NCBI GenBank assembly: GCA_023386965.1
Contig: JAEWIR010000023.1
Location: 1-24,495 of the forward strand
DNA: 24,495 nucleotides
Source: Bacteroidota bacterium
GTDB lineage: Bacteria > Bacteroidota > Bacteroidia > Flavobacteriales > Weeksellaceae
Direction of reading: 5' to 3'
Shown: positions 14,749 to 22,726 of the stretch, in pieces
How positions within the stretch are numbered: position 1 is the stretch's first letter
Layout of the letters: each line of letters starts with the position of its first letter
The notes under the pieces: generated by a model
The model's database searches: none
What the model saw: the letters and a program-made list of their open reading frames with translations, nothing else
What the model was told of the DNA's origin: nothing
Made by a program: the position numbers and the translations under genes

Positions 14749-16509
14749 ATGAGTCAAAAATGGATTTACAAACCTGAACCGGATGAAGATATCGTAGACG
14801 GCATAAGTTCGTCGCTGGGTTTTGGAACTTTTGAATCCAAAATACTGGTTCTCAGAGGAATTGACAACTACCAGAAAGCACGGGAATTCTTCAAGCCTAA
14901 CCTCAACGATATCCACAATCCTTTCCTGATGAAGGATATGCAGCTTGCCGTGGACCGCATAGCGACAGCCATTGAAAACGGCGAGAAAATTCTTGTTTAC
15001 GGCGATTATGACGTAGACGGAACAACCGCTGTTGCCCTGATGTATCTTTACCTCAGCAAGATTGTAGATAAGAAATACCTGGAATTTTATATTCCCGACC
15101 GAAATTCTGAAGGCTATGGTGTTTCCAAAGAAGGAATAGACTTCGCCAAAGAGAACGGTTATACCCTCATCATCGCTTTGGACTGCGGTATAAAGGCGAT
15201 TGATAAAGTTGAATACGCAAAAGGTTTAGGTGTAGATTTTATCATCTGCGACCACCACCTGCCCGGAGAGCAGATTCCGGACGCTGTTGCCGTACTGGAT
15301 CCTAAAAGAGCAGACTGCCGTTATCCCTTTAAAGAACTTTCGGGATGTGGCGTCGGTTTTAAACTTTGCCAGGGACTGAACAGCATTTATAAAATTCCGG
15401 AGGCTGAACTTTTTGAACTGACCGACCTGTTGGCCATTTCGATTGCTGCCGATATCGTTTCTATGACCGGCGAAAACAGAGTATTGGCTAAGCAGGGACT
15501 GAAAGTACTGAGGAAAACCCGCAACTTAGGTTTAAGGATGCTTATCCCCGCCGATAAACTGGCAACTTTCGAGATCTCCAATATTGTATTTGAAATCGCA
15601 CCGAAAATTAATGCCGCGGGCCGCATTTCGCATGGAAAAGCCGCAGTCGAACTGATGGTTTCGGACAATCTGAAGCAGGCACACCAAATCGTCAATGACA
15701 TCATCACCCTCAATGACAGCCGTCGTGAGATGGATATGAGCAGTACCACGGAGGCGCTTCTTCAGGTTGAAGAGTCCGGCCAGGTGCAGAATTATACGAC
15801 AATTGTTTACGGCGCCGGCTGGAATAAAGGAGTCATCGGAATTGTGGCCTCCAGGCTTACAGAAACCTATTATAAACCCACGCTTGTCTTTACCGATGGC
15901 AATAATGGCGAAATGGTAGCCTCCGCCCGAACCGTGGCTGATTTTGACGTTCATGACGCGTTGGAGAACTGTTCAGACCTTTTCCTGAAATTTGGCGGAC
16001 ATCCCGCTGCGGCAGGACTTTCTATGGAGAAAGATAAGTTTGATATGTTCCGGGAAAAGTTCGAGAAAATTGTATCTGAAAAAATAAAAGACCACCAAAA
16101 GGAACCCAGCATTACCATCGACTCTATAGTTGATGTGGATGAACTGAATAAAGACTTCTTCAACTTCCACCGTAAGTTGGCGCCGTTTGGACCTAATAAT
16201 ATGAAACCTGTGCTGGTACTCAAAAACCAGAAGATATCAGGTTTTGTAAAGACGATGGGAAAGGATGAATGCCATCTGAAGTTCTACATCAGGCAGGAAT
16301 CTACAGGCCGGAATATTGAATGCGTAGGTTTTAAACTGGGCAAGTATGCGGACGATTTCCGAAACAGGCGTTTTGATATCGCCTTTACGGCAGAAGAAAA
16401 TCACTGGAAAGGCAATGTTACCTATTTCCTGAATATACGCGATGTTAAATTTATTGAATCCGAAGAAACTCCCGGACTGGTAAGCTCATCTACAGAAAAT
16501 ATTTCATGA
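14749..16509 (+). CDS. recJ: single-stranded-DNA-specific exonuclease RecJ
   Basis: A 586-residue DHH-superfamily nuclease at the normal RecJ length. Motifs occur in order: GDYDVDGTTA (85-94), ALDCGIK (143-149) with the catalytic D145, CDHHLPG (167-173), SGCGVGFKL (198-206), INAAGRISHG (287-296) and the DHHA1 motif GGHPAAAG (416-423). A C-terminal OB-fold domain (about 460-560) follows. RecJ degrades single-stranded DNA 5' to 3' with Mg2+ or Mn2+ and works in RecF-pathway recombination, mismatch repair and base excision repair. The ATG at 14749 gives the usual Flavobacteriia N-terminus (MSQKWIYKPE). The stop overlaps the nadD start by 4 nt (ATGA), implying translational coupling. Confidence 0.96.
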   Translation: MSQKWIYKPEPDEDIVDGISSSLGFGTFESKILVLRGIDNYQKAREFFKPNLNDIHNPFLMKDMQLAVDRIATAIENGEKILVYGDYDVDGTTAVALMYLYLSKIVDKKYLEFYIPDRNSEGYGVSKEGIDFAKENGYTLIIALDCGIKAIDKVEYAKGLGVDFIICDHHLPGEQIPDAVAVLDPKRADCRYPFKELSGCGVGFKLCQGLNSIYKIPEAELFELTDLLAISIAADIVSMTGENRVLAKQGLKVLRKTRNLGLRMLIPADKLATFEISNIVFEIAPKINAAGRISHGKAAVELMVSDNLKQAHQIVNDIITLNDSRREMDMSSTTEALLQVEESGQVQNYTTIVYGAGWNKGVIGIVASRLTETYYKPTLVFTDGNNGEMVASARTVADFDVHDALENCSDLFLKFGGHPAAAGLSMEKDKFDMFREKFEKIVSEKIKDHQKEPSITIDSIVDVDELNKDFFNFHRKLAPFGPNNMKPVLVLKNQKISGFVKTMGKDECHLKFYIRQESTGRNIECVGFKLGKYADDFRNRRFDIAFTAEENHWKGNVTYFLNIRDVKFIESEETPGLVSSSTENIS

Positions 16510-17090
16510 AGAAGGTCGGTCTTTTTTTCGGGAGTTTCAATCCTATACACATCGGCCATCTGATTCTGGCCAACTATATCCTGGAAAATTCGGATATGGA
16601 AGAACTTTGGTTTGTGGTAAGTCCTCAAAATCCTTTTAAAGAGAAAAAATCACTGCTCAAAGACCACAACCGCCTGGATATGGTACAGTTGGCCATCCGG
16701 AATTATCCGAAGATGCGTGCTTCCAATGTGGAATTTTCCATGCCGCAACCCAGTTACACCATAGATACTTTGACGTATCTGCATGAAAAATACCCGGACT
16801 ATGCCTTTGCACTGATTATGGGCGAAGACAATCTGGACGGTCTCGCAAAATGGAAAAATTCTGAAATGCTGATCAAAAATCATCAAATTATCGTCTACCC
16901 ACGCACATTTGAAGGTGAAAAGAAGGACCACGAATATCTTCAGCATGAAAATATAGCACTTGTGAACGCCCCGGTGATCGAACTCTCAGCCACTGAGATT
17001 CGGCAAATGATTAAAGCCGGTAAGAATGTGCGGCCCATGCTTCCTCCTGAAGTTTTTGAGTATCTGGACGGCAGTGCTTTTTATAAGTAA
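16506..17090 (+). CDS. nadD: nicotinate-nucleotide adenylyltransferase NadD
   Basis: A 194-residue nucleotidyltransferase. It carries the GSFNPIHIGH motif (9-18; GxFxPxHxGH of the HIGH superfamily), the MGEDNLDGLAKWKN segment (105-118) that contacts the nicotinate ring region in NadD, and LSATEIR (160-166), the equivalent of the ISSTxIR ATP-binding motif. It transfers AMP from ATP to nicotinate mononucleotide to give deamido-NAD, the penultimate step of NAD synthesis, in the cytoplasm. The ATG overlaps the recJ stop by 4 nt, so it is expected to be expressed from the recJ promoter. DUF3817 follows after 29 nt. Length and motifs match the family, and no oddities were noticed. Confidence 0.96.
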   Translation: MKKVGLFFGSFNPIHIGHLILANYILENSDMEELWFVVSPQNPFKEKKSLLKDHNRLDMVQLAIRNYPKMRASNVEFSMPQPSYTIDTLTYLHEKYPDYAFALIMGEDNLDGLAKWKNSEMLIKNHQIIVYPRTFEGEKKDHEYLQHENIALVNAPVIELSATEIRQMIKAGKNVRPMLPPEVFEYLDGSAFYK

Positions 17091-17119
17091 AACTGACCTG
17101 TAATAGGGTAAAATATAAT

Positions 17120-17458
17120 ATGGATTTCATCAACAAGTTTTTTGCAAAATATTCCGACGAGAAAATTATTGGCTGGTTCAGGAAGGTGTGCCTGCTGGAA
17201 GCAGTGTCCTGGCTTTTCCTTTTTTCCGCCATGATCTGCATCCGTTATGACCGTGAGGGACTGCTGCCGACCATCTATATCATTATCACAGGAAATATTC
17301 ACGGGCTGTTTTTCACACTTTACCTGTTACTTCTGGCACCTGCCCGCAGGATTTTCAAATGGGATGATGAAGACACCGTGTTTGCACTTCTCTCCGCATT
17401 CTTTCCATTTGCAACGATTTGGATTGATAAAAGGCTGGCAAAAATGGAGCGTGAATAA
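17120..17458 (+). CDS. DUF3817 domain-containing membrane protein
   Basis: A 112-residue protein with three membrane helices (about 24-42, 51-74 and 86-103) and the DUF3817 pattern: a first helix starting near RKVCLLEAVSW, GNIHGLFFTLYLL (58-70) with the conserved GxxHG, and a third helix ending WIDKRL. Its function is unknown; other members are small inner-membrane proteins. It starts 29 nt after nadD on the same strand with no promoter element evident, so it probably shares the recJ-nadD transcript, which would end at the hairpin 27 nt after its stop codon. Confidence 0.85.
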   Translation: MDFINKFFAKYSDEKIIGWFRKVCLLEAVSWLFLFSAMICIRYDREGLLPTIYIIITGNIHGLFFTLYLLLLAPARRIFKWDDEDTVFALLSAFFPFATIWIDKRLAKMERE

Positions 17459-17484
17459 TGCTTTTAATCTTTTAAAAATTTATT

Positions 17485-17509
17485 AAGGGCAGATTTTTCT
17501 GCTTTTTTT
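17485..17509 (+). terminator. intrinsic terminator after DUF3817
   Basis: aagggcaga (17485-17493) pairs with tctgctttt around a TTTT loop, with five Watson-Crick core pairs extended by G-T and A-T pairs, running into a T-rich tract to 17509. The stem is short, so moderate strength is expected. Confidence 0.55.
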
Positions 17510-17554
17510 AGTTTTTATTTTTCCAATAAAATAATTTAATGTAATTCTTACGAG

Positions 17555-17575
17555 CTGTAATTCAATATTTTACAG
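17555..17575. promoter_or_regulatory. candidate operator, inverted repeat CTGTAA-N9-TTACAG
   Basis: A 21-bp inverted repeat with 6-nt arms lies 167-187 bp upstream of the TonB receptor ATG, in the A/T-rich non-coding stretch 17510-17741. Weaker outer arms (attct 17544-17548 and agaat 17574-17578) extend the symmetry. No regulator is known for it. It could be chance in A/T-rich DNA. Confidence 0.25.
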
Positions 17576-17605
17576 AATAAACTGCACTTAAATCGGTACT
17601 TTGTA

Positions 17606-17637
17606 TTGCATATTACTACAAATAAATTACATCTTTG
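17606..17637 (+). promoter_or_regulatory. possible promoter of the TonB receptor gene
   Basis: TTG (17606-17608) and CATCTTTG (17630-17637) are separated by 21 nt, one mismatch from the Bacteroidota consensus. It would give a leader of about 100 nt. It is the best candidate in the 283-bp gap before the receptor gene, and weak. Confidence 0.3.
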
Positions 17638-17741
17638 TAATGGAAATTAGTAACAAATCGTCAGTAGTGTATACTTATCAGAAAAATTAAGAAAACAGTA
17701 TTGAAATCCTGCAGGTTTTGGTATACAAAAAAGAAATCACC

Positions 17742-19937
17742 ATGAAAAAACAAGTTACCTTCATTGCCCTACTCGCACTGTCATTTTCTTATTCACAGGA
17801 AATGCATCAGAATGACACTGTAGCCACAAAAGAAATTGCAGAGGTTACACTTATCAAAAAAAACTTCAAAAAAGAGTCAGACCGTTTCGTTTACGATGTT
17901 GCCAAATCACCCGTAGCTAAAGGTAATACAGCATTCGGAATACTGAAAGCGACCCCGATGGTATCCAGCACTGACGACAAGACTGTTAAAGTACTGGGGA
18001 AATCAAACGCAGTTATTTTTATGAATGGTCGCCGCACCAATATGAATGCGGAAGCGGTGGTAGAACTTCTGAAAAACACCCCGGCAGAAAATATCAGCAA
18101 AATTGAAGTGATTACTGTACCCGGAAGTGAATATAATGTGGAATCGTCTGAGGCAGTAATTAATATTGTACTTAAGAAAAAACTGGATGACGGACTGAAC
18201 GGTAACTTTAGGGTAACCAACCATCAGGACTATTACAACCAGCAATCCAGTGCCGTATCTCTGAACTTCAGAAAGGATAAACTGGGAATATCTACCAGTA
18301 TCAATGGTTCCAACTGGCAAAGAAGACAGTACTACAAACTTCAGAACGGCACGGCAGGTTACCAAAACACATCCGAAGGACCGGTTTCTGACCCCAACCT
18401 CAACCTTGGCGGTTATCTGAATATGGATTATGCCCTGACTGACCGCCAGAATATTGCGCTAAGCTGGAATTCATGGGCTAACAGAAGCTATGACTCGAGA
18501 GGGGAACTTTTTAATTCAATCACTACTCCGGCGGGGATCAATTACAACAAAACAATCAATAATGAAAATTCACGCTCTTATAACAATTCACTGAATCTGA
18601 ACTATGAAATAAAAACCGATTCACTGGGCAGCAAGCTTAATCTGAATGTTGCTTACCTGAACTTTAAGAGATTCCAGCACAATACCAACTCAACCTTTAA
18701 CAGCAATACCTTAAAGGAAACCCTGGACCTGACAAATATGTTCAGGCAGCGTGCGCCGCAGATCATTGACAACTATGCTGCAACAGCAGATTACCTGCAT
18801 AAGTTTGAAAATGAACTCACCCTTGCGGCGGGAGGTAACTTCAGCAAGACCGAAACAGATAACGACACCTATTTTGAACAGCTGGACCCGCTTACAGGCA
18901 GTTTTATAAAAGATGAGAACCAATCCAACCATTTCCTGTACCGCGAACAAATCAGCGGTGCCTACCTGTCCGCTGAAAAGAAAATTGGTGAGAAATTTTC
19001 CGGAAAACTGGGACTAAGATGGGAGAACACCCATTCCTTCGGAGAAATCCTGAATTCTGATGTAAATATTAAGAGAGATTACAGCAATCTTCTGCCCTTT
19101 GCCAGTTTCAGTTATGACATCAATGACCAAAACAATGTTTCGTACTCCTTTTCCAGCAGGATTCGCAGACCCTCATTCTGGGAACTGAATCCGGTGCGGG
19201 TTTACCTTACACCTACGAACTATATTCAGAATAATCCGTTTGTAAAAGCTTCGGAAGTCTACAACCACAATTTAACTTATATGCTGAAGCAATCTTATTT
19301 CTTTGTGGTGAGTCACAGTTTAACCAAAGATGATTTTTCGCAGATTCCACTTCAAAATGGTGATGAACTGCGCTACATCCGCACCAATTACGGAGATAAA
19401 GTGGAATTCTCTGCTACAGTGGGTACTCAGAAATCCTTTTTCAGCAATATACTCACCACTAACACCAATGTAGGTTTGCAGATAAACCGTGTAGACGCAT
19501 TTCTGGATCATGACCCAATTACGGGAGACCAGTTTTCACCATTTTCGATCAACACCCACACGAATTCGTTTCTTATCCAGACCAACAATACCATTCGGCT
19601 GTCTCCTAAAAAAGACTGGTTCCTGGGTGTCAACTATTGGTATGTGGGCGCACAGATCCTGAACATCGGCACGTTAAAACCCCTGTCTTCACTGGATGTG
19701 AGCATTAAGAAAATCTGGAACGACTGGACATTCAACCTGGAAGCCACCGACCTGTTACGGACCAATGTGGTAAAAGTTGATGACACCCAGGGTAACGGTA
19801 ATTATAACTTTGTGACCAACGACCAGTTTAACCGCGGCGTGCAGTTTTCCGTCACCTATAACTTTGGTAACAAGAAGGTGAAAGGGCTTCGCCAAATAGA
19901 AGATGCCAGCAAGGATGCCAAATCCAGAACCAGATAA
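17742..19937 (+). CDS. TonB-dependent receptor / outer-membrane beta-barrel family protein
   Basis: A 731-residue protein from the ATG at 17742 (MKKQVTFIALLALSFSYS|QE, a clear signal peptide); a TTG 24 nt upstream is rejected. A plug-like domain (about 30-145) includes VIFMNGRRTN (91-100), TPAENISKIEVITVPGSEY (113-131) and AVINIVLKKK (138-147). A barrel with many alternating aromatic strands runs to the end, as in the OMP_b-brl_3 family. TonB-dependent receptors import large or scarce ligands across the outer membrane using ExbBD-TonB energy. It lacks the N-terminal carboxypeptidase-regulatory-like domain common in Bacteroidota receptors, and no SusD-like, sigma or anti-sigma gene is adjacent, so the ligand is unknown. 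The gene is monocistronic with a strong bidirectional terminator. Confidence 0.9.
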   Translation: MKKQVTFIALLALSFSYSQEMHQNDTVATKEIAEVTLIKKNFKKESDRFVYDVAKSPVAKGNTAFGILKATPMVSSTDDKTVKVLGKSNAVIFMNGRRTNMNAEAVVELLKNTPAENISKIEVITVPGSEYNVESSEAVINIVLKKKLDDGLNGNFRVTNHQDYYNQQSSAVSLNFRKDKLGISTSINGSNWQRRQYYKLQNGTAGYQNTSEGPVSDPNLNLGGYLNMDYALTDRQNIALSWNSWANRSYDSRGELFNSITTPAGINYNKTINNENSRSYNNSLNLNYEIKTDSLGSKLNLNVAYLNFKRFQHNTNSTFNSNTLKETLDLTNMFRQRAPQIIDNYAATADYLHKFENELTLAAGGNFSKTETDNDTYFEQLDPLTGSFIKDENQSNHFLYREQISGAYLSAEKKIGEKFSGKLGLRWENTHSFGEILNSDVNIKRDYSNLLPFASFSYDINDQNNVSYSFSSRIRRPSFWELNPVRVYLTPTNYIQNNPFVKASEVYNHNLTYMLKQSYFFVVSHSLTKDDFSQIPLQNGDELRYIRTNYGDKVEFSATVGTQKSFFSNILTTNTNVGLQINRVDAFLDHDPITGDQFSPFSINTHTNSFLIQTNNTIRLSPKKDWFLGVNYWYVGAQILNIGTLKPLSSLDVSIKKIWNDWTFNLEATDLLRTNVVKVDDTQGNGNYNFVTNDQFNRGVQFSVTYNFGNKKVKGLRQIEDASKDAKSRTR

Positions 19938-19956
19938 ACACTATTTTATATATATG

Positions 19957-19985
19957 AAAAATCCACCGCGCCGCGGTGGATTTTT
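19957..19985. terminator. bidirectional intrinsic terminator
   Basis: A 13-bp perfect stem (aaaaatccaccgc with gcggtggattttt) around a 3-nt loop, with A-run and T-run flanks, lies between the converging TonB receptor (plus) and ctlX (minus) genes and should stop both transcripts. Confidence 0.92.
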
Positions 19986-20002
19986 CTTTGCTCAAACGAT
20001 GT

Positions 20003-20926
20003 TTATGCTTTGGGAAGAAAAACTTCGGCCAGCATACAGCGTGCACTGCCACCGCCGTTTACCTCAATGGTATTAAGGTCCGCTGAAATAATTTCTGAAT
20101 ATTTTTCGATCCTGCTTATCTGTTCATCCGAAAGGGAACTGAAGGCAGTTTGGCTCATTACGAGAAAGGTTTTTCCGTCGGAATTATGCACCTGAAGCAT
20201 ATTCCCTGCGAAATTCTGCAGCTGTTCCTCGGAGATCTCAATAAGTTCCTTGCCTGTAGATTTAATTACTTCCTGAACCTTCTCACGTTCAATTTCATTA
20301 TCAATACAGTCCAGGCAAATAACCACGAAACGGTCCGCCACACACATCATCACATTGGTGTGATAGATGGGTAATCTTTCCTCACCGGCATTCTGATAGC
20401 TGTGAAACACAACAGGCTCGTAACCGTTCTCTGCACAGAATTTGCGGAACAAACCTTCGTCCAGCCTTAGCGAAACGGAACCATAAGCAATCTTATTGGT
20501 ATGGTCGAAGATCATGCTTCCTGTACCTTCCAGGTATTTCCCTTCCTCCTCGAAATGGCTCACATCCACCACACGTTCAATTTTGAAGCCCTGATTCTCT
20601 ACCGCTTTCAGCACGTCCTGCCTGCGTTCTACCCTGCGGTTTGGTGCAAACATAGGATACAGGATTACCTTACCGTCACGGTGGAAACTCACCCAGTTAT
20701 TGGGAAAAATTGAATCCGGAGTATGCGGCTCCGGAGTATCCTGCACCTTCACGACATTTACGCCCTTCTCCTCCAGCTTAGCTGCAAAGGCATTAAACTC
20801 GGCCAGCGCCTTCTTTTGTGTATCATCATTCTGAACATTCACCTGGAAATAATTGTTTTCGGCAGTTTGCGCATTATATCCAAAGGCCACCGGTTCAATC
20901 ATAAGTACCGTATCTGTCGTTTGCAT
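20003..20926 (-). CDS. ctlX: arginine deiminase-superfamily hydrolase, CtlX-like
   Basis: A 307-residue protein of the amidinotransferase/arginine deiminase fold, matching proteins annotated as citrulline utilization hydrolase CtlX in Flavobacteriia. Evidence: TVLMIEPVAFGYNAQTAENN near the start, PDSIFPNNWVSFH (70-82), the acidic substrate site LEGTGSMIFD (132-141), the catalytic histidine in YHTNVMMC (188-195, H189) and the catalytic cysteine in GGGSARCMLAEVF (291-303, C297). It should act on a guanidino or ureido group such as arginine or citrulline; the exact substrate is inferred from family names only. It begins 18 nt after a TATTTTTG promoter element and ends at a bidirectional terminator. 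A second, distant relative lies at 21765-22679. I am sure of the superfamily, less so of the symbol. Confidence 0.85.
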   Translation of the reverse strand: MQTTDTVLMIEPVAFGYNAQTAENNYFQVNVQNDDTQKKALAEFNAFAAKLEEKGVNVVKVQDTPEPHTPDSIFPNNWVSFHRDGKVILYPMFAPNRRVERRQDVLKAVENQGFKIERVVDVSHFEEEGKYLEGTGSMIFDHTNKIAYGSVSLRLDEGLFRKFCAENGYEPVVFHSYQNAGEERLPIYHTNVMMCVADRFVVICLDCIDNEIEREKVQEVIKSTGKELIEISEEQLQNFAGNMLQVHNSDGKTFLVMSQTAFSSLSDEQISRIEKYSEIISADLNTIEVNGGGSARCMLAEVFLPKA

Positions 20927-20944
20927 CTATATTAAATTTTGTGG

Positions 20945-20952
20945 CAAAAATA
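20945..20952 (-). promoter_or_regulatory. ctlX promoter, -7 element TATTTTTG
   Basis: On the minus strand TATTTTTG matches TAnnTTTG and ends 18 nt before the ctlX ATG at 20926. No convincing -33 TTG was found at the right spacing. Confidence 0.55.
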
Positions 20953-20989
20953 GTCAATATTTCGTGATGATTCGCTGTACCTTCGGGAG

Positions 20990-21011
20990 GCATATTTAAA
21001 AAGAAATATGC
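20990..21011. promoter_or_regulatory. candidate operator, perfect inverted repeat GCATATTT-N6-AAATATGC
   Basis: Two perfect 8-nt arms with a 6-nt spacer form a 22-bp dyad in the divergent ctlX-cutC intergenic region, about 38 bp upstream of the ctlX -7 element and 66 bp before the cutC ATG. It has the size of a dimeric regulator's site; a transcript hairpin is the alternative. Confidence 0.35.
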
Positions 21012-21076
21012 TGCAACAGGACGCCTATAAAAAATCCGTTTACCTTATATTTACATATAAAAAATACAAAATCAAC

Positions 21077-21748
21077 ATGCTTGAAATTGCCTGCTTTGAA
21101 ATAACCTCTGCGGAGACCGCGCTGCGGTCGGTGGCCGACCGAATTGAGTTCTGCTCGGATCAACATCTTGGCGGGCTTACACCGGATATCGAAGAGTTCC
21201 GCTATTTAAAATCGGTATATAGGAAGCCTATATACGTAATGATACGGCCTGTGGGTGGCGGATTTATGTATTCTGAAAGCGAATTCCGGCTAATGCAGAA
21301 GAGTATTCTTGAATTTAAACATGCCGGTGCCGACGGATTTGTCTTCGGTATTTTGAGTAACGGCAACACTATTGACATGGAACGGAACAGCGTCCTGATT
21401 GAGCTTGCCGGGCAGGTACCCTGCACCTTTCACCGGGCCATAGACCGAACTCAAAATCTTGAAACCGCTGTACAGAATTTAATAAAGCTGGGATTCCGTG
21501 CAGTGCTTACCTCCGGTGGAAAAGCTACAGCATGGGAAGGACGGGAACATCTAAAGGATTTAATTGCCTCGTATTCGCACCGACTGGACATTCTGGTAGG
21601 TGGCGGTGTACGCTCGGGAAATATCGCCGAACTGAAAGAGTTCACGGGCGGCCGGCATTTTCACTCCTCAGCCATACCTCAATACGAAAGTTTTGCCAAT
21701 GAAGAGGAAATCCGCAAACTGCAGATGGTAATCCGGCCGGCTCACTAA
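21077..21748 (+). CDS. cutC: CutC family protein (copper homeostasis)
   Basis: A 223-residue TIM-barrel protein. The ATG at 21077 gives the family N-terminus MLEIACFEI; an in-frame ATG 69 nt upstream adds a leader absent from the family. Family features seen: RIEFC (22-26), GGLTP (32-36), VMIRP (54-58), GADGFVFGIL (84-93), TFHRAID (117-123), VLTSGGKATAWEG (143-155), GGGVRSGNI (175-183) and FHSSA (195-199). CutC is linked to copper tolerance, though direct copper binding is debated. The usual MIRPRGGDFxYS segment reads MIRPVGGGFMYS here, changing two conserved positions. It lies between two deiminase-type genes and converges on the second with a 16-bp gap. The family call is firm; the copper role here is unproven. 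Confidence 0.9.
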   Translation: MLEIACFEITSAETALRSVADRIEFCSDQHLGGLTPDIEEFRYLKSVYRKPIYVMIRPVGGGFMYSESEFRLMQKSILEFKHAGADGFVFGILSNGNTIDMERNSVLIELAGQVPCTFHRAIDRTQNLETAVQNLIKLGFRAVLTSGGKATAWEGREHLKDLIASYSHRLDILVGGGVRSGNIAELKEFTGGRHFHSSAIPQYESFANEEEIRKLQMVIRPAH

Positions 21749-21764
21749 ATTAAGATCACTAATT

Positions 21765-22679
21765 TTATTCGCGCACCAAAGGCAAGGTAGAACAGCGCAG
21801 TAAGCCTCCCATTTTAGAGATTTCGCGATACGGAACCTCCTCCACAGTCATTCCCCATTCATTACGCAGATGATTGTTGAGCCGTGTAAAAGAAGAGTCT
21901 GAAACCACGATTTCCGGCGATATGGAGAATATGTTTGGATTCATTTCAAACATTTCCTGTTTGGTGACTTCAAAGCAGTTTTCTTCGCCAAAAATATCAA
22001 GCAGTAACCGGTAATCGCTTTCATCTACAAAACCGTCTTTATAAATGATGCATTTATCTGTTCCAACAGGATTGAAAGTGCAGTCCAGATGCAGAATTCC
22101 TGAAAATGGATCGGTGTCATTCTTCTTGAGTTCCAGGTCAATCACTCTTTTCTTCGGGAAGTACTCTTTCAGAACCTCAATGGCATACTCATTGGTCCGC
22201 GCTGTCTTGAAATTTCTGTAATCTTCCGAAAAGCAAGTACCTACAAAAAGGAAATCATTCCATACAATTACATCGCCCCCTTCCACGTGTGCAGTATCCG
22301 GCAGATTAATGATTTTTTTCCAACCTACCCGGGCAAAAATTTTACGGTAGGCATCCTGTTCATTGTAGCGCTCAGGAATAATATTGGAAATAATCATCTT
22401 ATCCTCTATAACAAAAGCTACATCGCGGGCAAAGACCTGATTATAATTCTCAATGATGTGCGGGCGGAAAACTTCTACATCATATTTCTTCAGAATTTTT
22501 TCAAATTCTGTCATTTCATGAACAATGGCCTCTTCCTTCGGGTAGATATTGTTGTAGAGACTGTGATAAGATTTCGCATCGTAACTTTCCTCCAGCGTAT
22601 GTGCAGGACCCATGGAATGTGGCATACCCAATACTACCGATTTTAACAGCCCTGTTTCGTTATTGATGTTTAACTTCAT
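21765..22679 (-). CDS. arginine deiminase / dimethylargininase family protein
   Basis: A 304-residue protein from the ATG at 22679 (MKLNINNETGLLKSVVLGMP); the open frame extends upstream to a TTG at 22751 through A/T-rich promoter DNA, which I reject. Catalytic features of the guanidino-modifying superfamily: FARDVAFVI (83-91), HVEGGDVIVW (131-140), catalytic histidine in GILHLDCTFNP (194-204, H197) and nucleophilic cysteine in GGLLRCSTLPLVRE (291-304, C296). It should hydrolyse a guanidino substrate such as arginine, dimethylarginine or a related compound. The protein is shorter than classical arginine deiminases (about 400) and nearer dimethylargininase length. A near-perfect promoter lies directly upstream. 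Exact substrate unknown. Confidence 0.88.
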   Translation of the reverse strand: MKLNINNETGLLKSVVLGMPHSMGPAHTLEESYDAKSYHSLYNNIYPKEEAIVHEMTEFEKILKKYDVEVFRPHIIENYNQVFARDVAFVIEDKMIISNIIPERYNEQDAYRKIFARVGWKKIINLPDTAHVEGGDVIVWNDFLFVGTCFSEDYRNFKTARTNEYAIEVLKEYFPKKRVIDLELKKNDTDPFSGILHLDCTFNPVGTDKCIIYKDGFVDESDYRLLLDIFGEENCFEVTKQEMFEMNPNIFSISPEIVVSDSSFTRLNNHLRNEWGMTVEEVPYREISKMGGLLRCSTLPLVRE

Positions 22680-22695
22680 AAAATGTAGATTATTA

Positions 22696-22726
22696 CAAAT
22701 ATAGACAATCAGGCTGCAATCCAAAA
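22696..22726 (-). promoter_or_regulatory. promoter of the deiminase-family gene (TTTTG-N18-TATATTTG)
   Basis: The minus strand carries TTG (22724-22722, within TTTTG) and TATATTTG (22703-22696) with about 18 nt between, an excellent Bacteroidota promoter. The -7 element ends 16 nt before the ATG at 22679, so the leader is about 10 nt. Confidence 0.75.

Noticed and set aside
17718..17741. Upstream TTG start for the TonB receptor
   Set aside because: It would put eight residues before a clear signal peptide beginning at the ATG at 17742.
21008..21076. Upstream in-frame ATG for cutC
   Set aside because: It adds 23 residues absent from the CutC family and overlaps the 22-bp dyad; the family N-terminus starts at 21077.
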